The position numbers and the translations under genes were made by a program. A stretch of DNA of 32,440 bases from a virus, in the IMG/VR virus record IMGVR_UViG_3300006033_000076, positions 1 to 32,440 of that record; one strand, written 5' to 3'. Below, piece by piece: positions 31,358-32,440 of the stretch; position 1 is the stretch's first letter, and the number at the start of each line of letters is the position of its first letter. The notes under the pieces are model-generated. The model saw only the letters and a program-made list of their open reading frames with translations. It did not search any database and was not told where the DNA came from.

Positions 31358-31491
31358 TGAGGTGGTGGTTCCGCCACACGGTGCGCAGTGAAATACCCCA
31401 AGGCCAGGAGGGTGAGCAATCACTCTCGACTGTGGATAGCCCGAATCTGCGACTTATCGGGGCGTTGGTAGAAGCCCGAGCCGCCACCTCA
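31358..31491 (+). ncRNA. Compact 134-base RNA domain with GNRA hairpin and possible pseudoknot
   Basis: Closed by TGAGGTGGTGG (31358-31368) with CCGCCACCTCA (31481-31491), ten Watson-Crick pairs and one G-U. Inside are CCACA (31374-31378) with TGTGG (31431-31435); a hairpin GAGGGTGA-GCAA-TCACTCTC (31408-31427) capped by a GNRA tetraloop; GCCCGA (31439-31444) with TCGGGGC (31457-31463); and CGCAG (31384-31388) with CTGCG (31447-31451) as a possible pseudoknot. GCCCGA occurs again at 31474-31479 and can pair with the same TCGGGGC, so two exclusive folds exist. Confidence 0.55.
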
Positions 31492-31523
31492 ATTTACCTT
31501 CCCCACTCCTGCTCCCAAGTAAC

Positions 31524-32084
31524 ATGACCCGACAACTTTCCGACAATGAAATTCGCGACATTATGTTAGCGAATGGGTTTACCATCAAAGACGGCTTGAC
31601 TGATCTCAAGCCGTATGTGTACGACGCAGCGAGAGCACTGCTGTCAGCTGCTTCAGATCCTCGACCCGTCAATCAACGAGACACAGGGTTGTATCCCAAG
31701 TACGCAGTTAACCGTTTGGATGGACGAGATCGTCCAGGCGAAGATCGAGCTGATGCGATGTACTTTGTGCTCGACTTGGTGTATGATGATTATGCACCAA
31801 CTGCGATGGCCGCATACGCGTCTGCGATTGATGTGGAGCGGTACCCCAAATTTGCTGCTCAGATGCGACAGCTGTACCCTCTGGCCAACACGAGCATCGG
31901 AGCAGTGCTCACTGCCGCCATTGACGCAATAGAGACGTCCACCAATGGACTCAAGTGGTACAATGACATGTATCCTGTTGCGCAGTCGTCGGTTGATGAT
32001 GAAATTATTGCAACAAATGACTCTGTGATTCAACAACTGCAGTTGCTTGTTAACCCACCCATACACAAAGAGGACCTGGCATGA
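31524..32084 (+). CDS. Phage protein of unknown function, 186 aa
   Basis: Function not recognised. The first 40 residues (LSDNEIRDIMLANGFTIKDG, LTDLKPYVYDAARALL) form an N-terminal motif that recurs in unrelated phage proteins. Residues about 54-115 (DTGLYPKYAVNRLDGRDRPG, DAMYFVLDLVYDDYAPTAMA, AYASAID) resemble a second small phage domain (KY.V.R.DG ... YFVLD). So it appears to be a fusion of two short phage-specific modules with a helical tail. It has no signal peptide. There is no clear ribosome site before ATG 31524. It is coupled to the next gene by a four-base overlap (ATGA). Confidence 0.72.
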   Translation: MTRQLSDNEIRDIMLANGFTIKDGLTDLKPYVYDAARALLSAASDPRPVNQRDTGLYPKYAVNRLDGRDRPGEDRADAMYFVLDLVYDDYAPTAMAAYASAIDVERYPKFAAQMRQLYPLANTSIGAVLTAAIDAIETSTNGLKWYNDMYPVAQSSVDDEIIATNDSVIQQLQLLVNPPIHKEDLA

Positions 32085-32440
32085 AACCATTCCGACAACT
32101 TTTCGCCATTGCTGCCATGGTGCTGATGGCAGCATCATCTGCTCACGCAACCAAGCTGGTCATCGATGCCGACAAGCTATCCCCACAACAAGTTGCAGAA
32201 ATTCGCCTGCAAGCTGAAAAAATGGCTGCTGAGCCAGCGAATACGTCGCGTGCAGTTCGAACCGAGCTGTCGGAGTGGGGAACAATGGGTGCGAACATCG
32301 GAACCGCGCTTGTGTCCGCTGCTCGCGAACTTGGAGTTGCTGCCAACGAATTTGGCCAAACGACTGTTGGGAAAATCACGATTGGGATCGTTGTGTACAA
32401 GATCGTCGGCCGTGACTTTCTCCGCACGATGGTTGGACTG
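32081..32440 (+). CDS. Exported protein, N-terminal part (runs off the window)
   Basis: An open frame from ATG 32081 to the right edge (120 codons, no stop yet). The first 23 residues are a signal peptide (MKPFRQLFAIAAMVLMAASS followed by AHA), with likely cleavage before TKLVIDADKL. A helical stretch (SPQQVAEIRLQAEKMAAE) follows, then a hydrophobic segment near the visible end (VGKITIGIVVYKIVG), perhaps a membrane anchor. The ribosome site is AGGA five bases upstream within AAAGAGGACCTGGC. The ATG overlaps the preceding stop. No family recognised. Confidence 0.75.
   Translation, partial: MKPFRQLFAIAAMVLMAASSAHATKLVIDADKLSPQQVAEIRLQAEKMAAEPANTSRAVRTELSEWGTMGANIGTALVSAARELGVAANEFGQTTVGKITIGIVVYKIVGRDFLRTMVGL

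Larger units (their letters stand above)
31141..31523 (+). ncRNA. Noncoding region rich in RNA structure, candidate structured RNA
   Basis: A 383-base stretch with no convincing gene on either strand. On the plus strand it holds consecutive helices: CAACAGTC/GACTGTTG (31159-31178, AGTG loop); GGTCGG plus TTGCTC with GGGCAA plus CCGACC (31196-31228); GGTCTC/GAGACC (31283-31299); a perfect 17-pair hairpin (31300-31346); and a 134-base domain (31358-31491). It follows tRNA-Gln without a break and is probably transcribed with it. I cannot match it to tmRNA, RNase P RNA or 6S RNA. Large phage RNAs such as GOLLD occur beside phage tRNAs, so a related class is one possibility; this is inference. Confidence 0.6.

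Noticed and set aside
31141-31523. tmRNA, RNase P RNA or a further tRNA as identity of the structured region.
   Set aside because: No T-arm with GTTCRANNC, no tag frame or CCA end, and none of the conserved RNase P core strings could be found by eye.
1-32440. CRISPR array, insertion sequence or integrase and attachment site.
   Set aside because: No regularly spaced repeats, transposase or integrase motifs were seen; apart from the homing endonucleases no mobile gene is visible.

Overview
This window is a stretch of a tailed-phage (myovirus) genome with a T4-like virion module. The capsid protein (106..1428), a neck protein ending in a gp13-like domain, a gp14-like neck protein, a gp15-like tail completion protein, a tail sheath (13653..15785) and a T4-type family B DNA polymerase (17904..20990) are recognisable from conserved motifs. 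T4-like late promoters of the form ATAAATA recur on both strands, usually 20-26 bases before a start codon, and several consensus host sigma70 promoters precede early-type genes. The host is probably a Gram-negative bacterium: there is a two-gene spanin pair whose outer partner is a lipoprotein, there is a YgiB-like lipoprotein, and the promoters fit proteobacterial sigma70. The exact host cannot be told from the sequence.

Layout. 1-1.4 kb: end of a probable scaffold gene and the major capsid gene, closed by a terminator. 1.5-3.2 kb: a composite homing endonuclease with its own promoter. 3.2-5.9 kb: a small unknown gene, an exported staphylococcal-nuclease-like enzyme, an Asp-box propeller protein, a GroES co-chaperonin and an unknown gene. 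5.9-7.8 kb (minus strand): a PhoH-like ATPase and three or four small genes. 7.8-15.8 kb: neck, tail completion and sheath genes, interrupted on the minus strand by a zinc-finger ORF resembling a homing endonuclease remnant. 15.8-17.8 kb: a small DUF6447-like gene and a minus-strand LamG lectin-like protein. 17.8-22.3 kb: DNA polymerase and a putative nucleic-acid-binding protein. 22.3-24.3 kb: probable virion surface proteins. 24.3-26.5 kb: two GT2 glycosyltransferases with helical repeat tails. 26.5-27.5 kb: spanins and a holin-like membrane protein. 27.6-29.3 kb: a ygiC/ygiB-like pair. 29.4-31.5 kb: a tRNA-related island (YqeY-like protein, tRNA-Leu, CCA-adding enzyme, tRNA-Gln) followed by about 380 noncoding bases rich in RNA structure. 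31.5 kb to the end: an unknown phage protein and the start of an exported protein.

How the parts work together. GroES and the capsid gene fit the T4 gp31/gp23 relation. The neck proteins carry large adhesin-like additions (fibronectin-III-like domain, about ten tryptophan-rich repeats, a discoidin domain), which suggests that the collar takes part in host or surface binding. The glycosyltransferases sit beside surface proteins and may decorate the virion or the host envelope. The tRNA island looks built to supply and repair tRNAs during infection. The most novel candidates are the structured RNA after tRNA-Gln, the phage-borne ygiC/ygiB pair with a hairpin hiding its ribosome-binding site, and the neck-adhesin fusions. 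All functions are read from sequence motifs without database searches.
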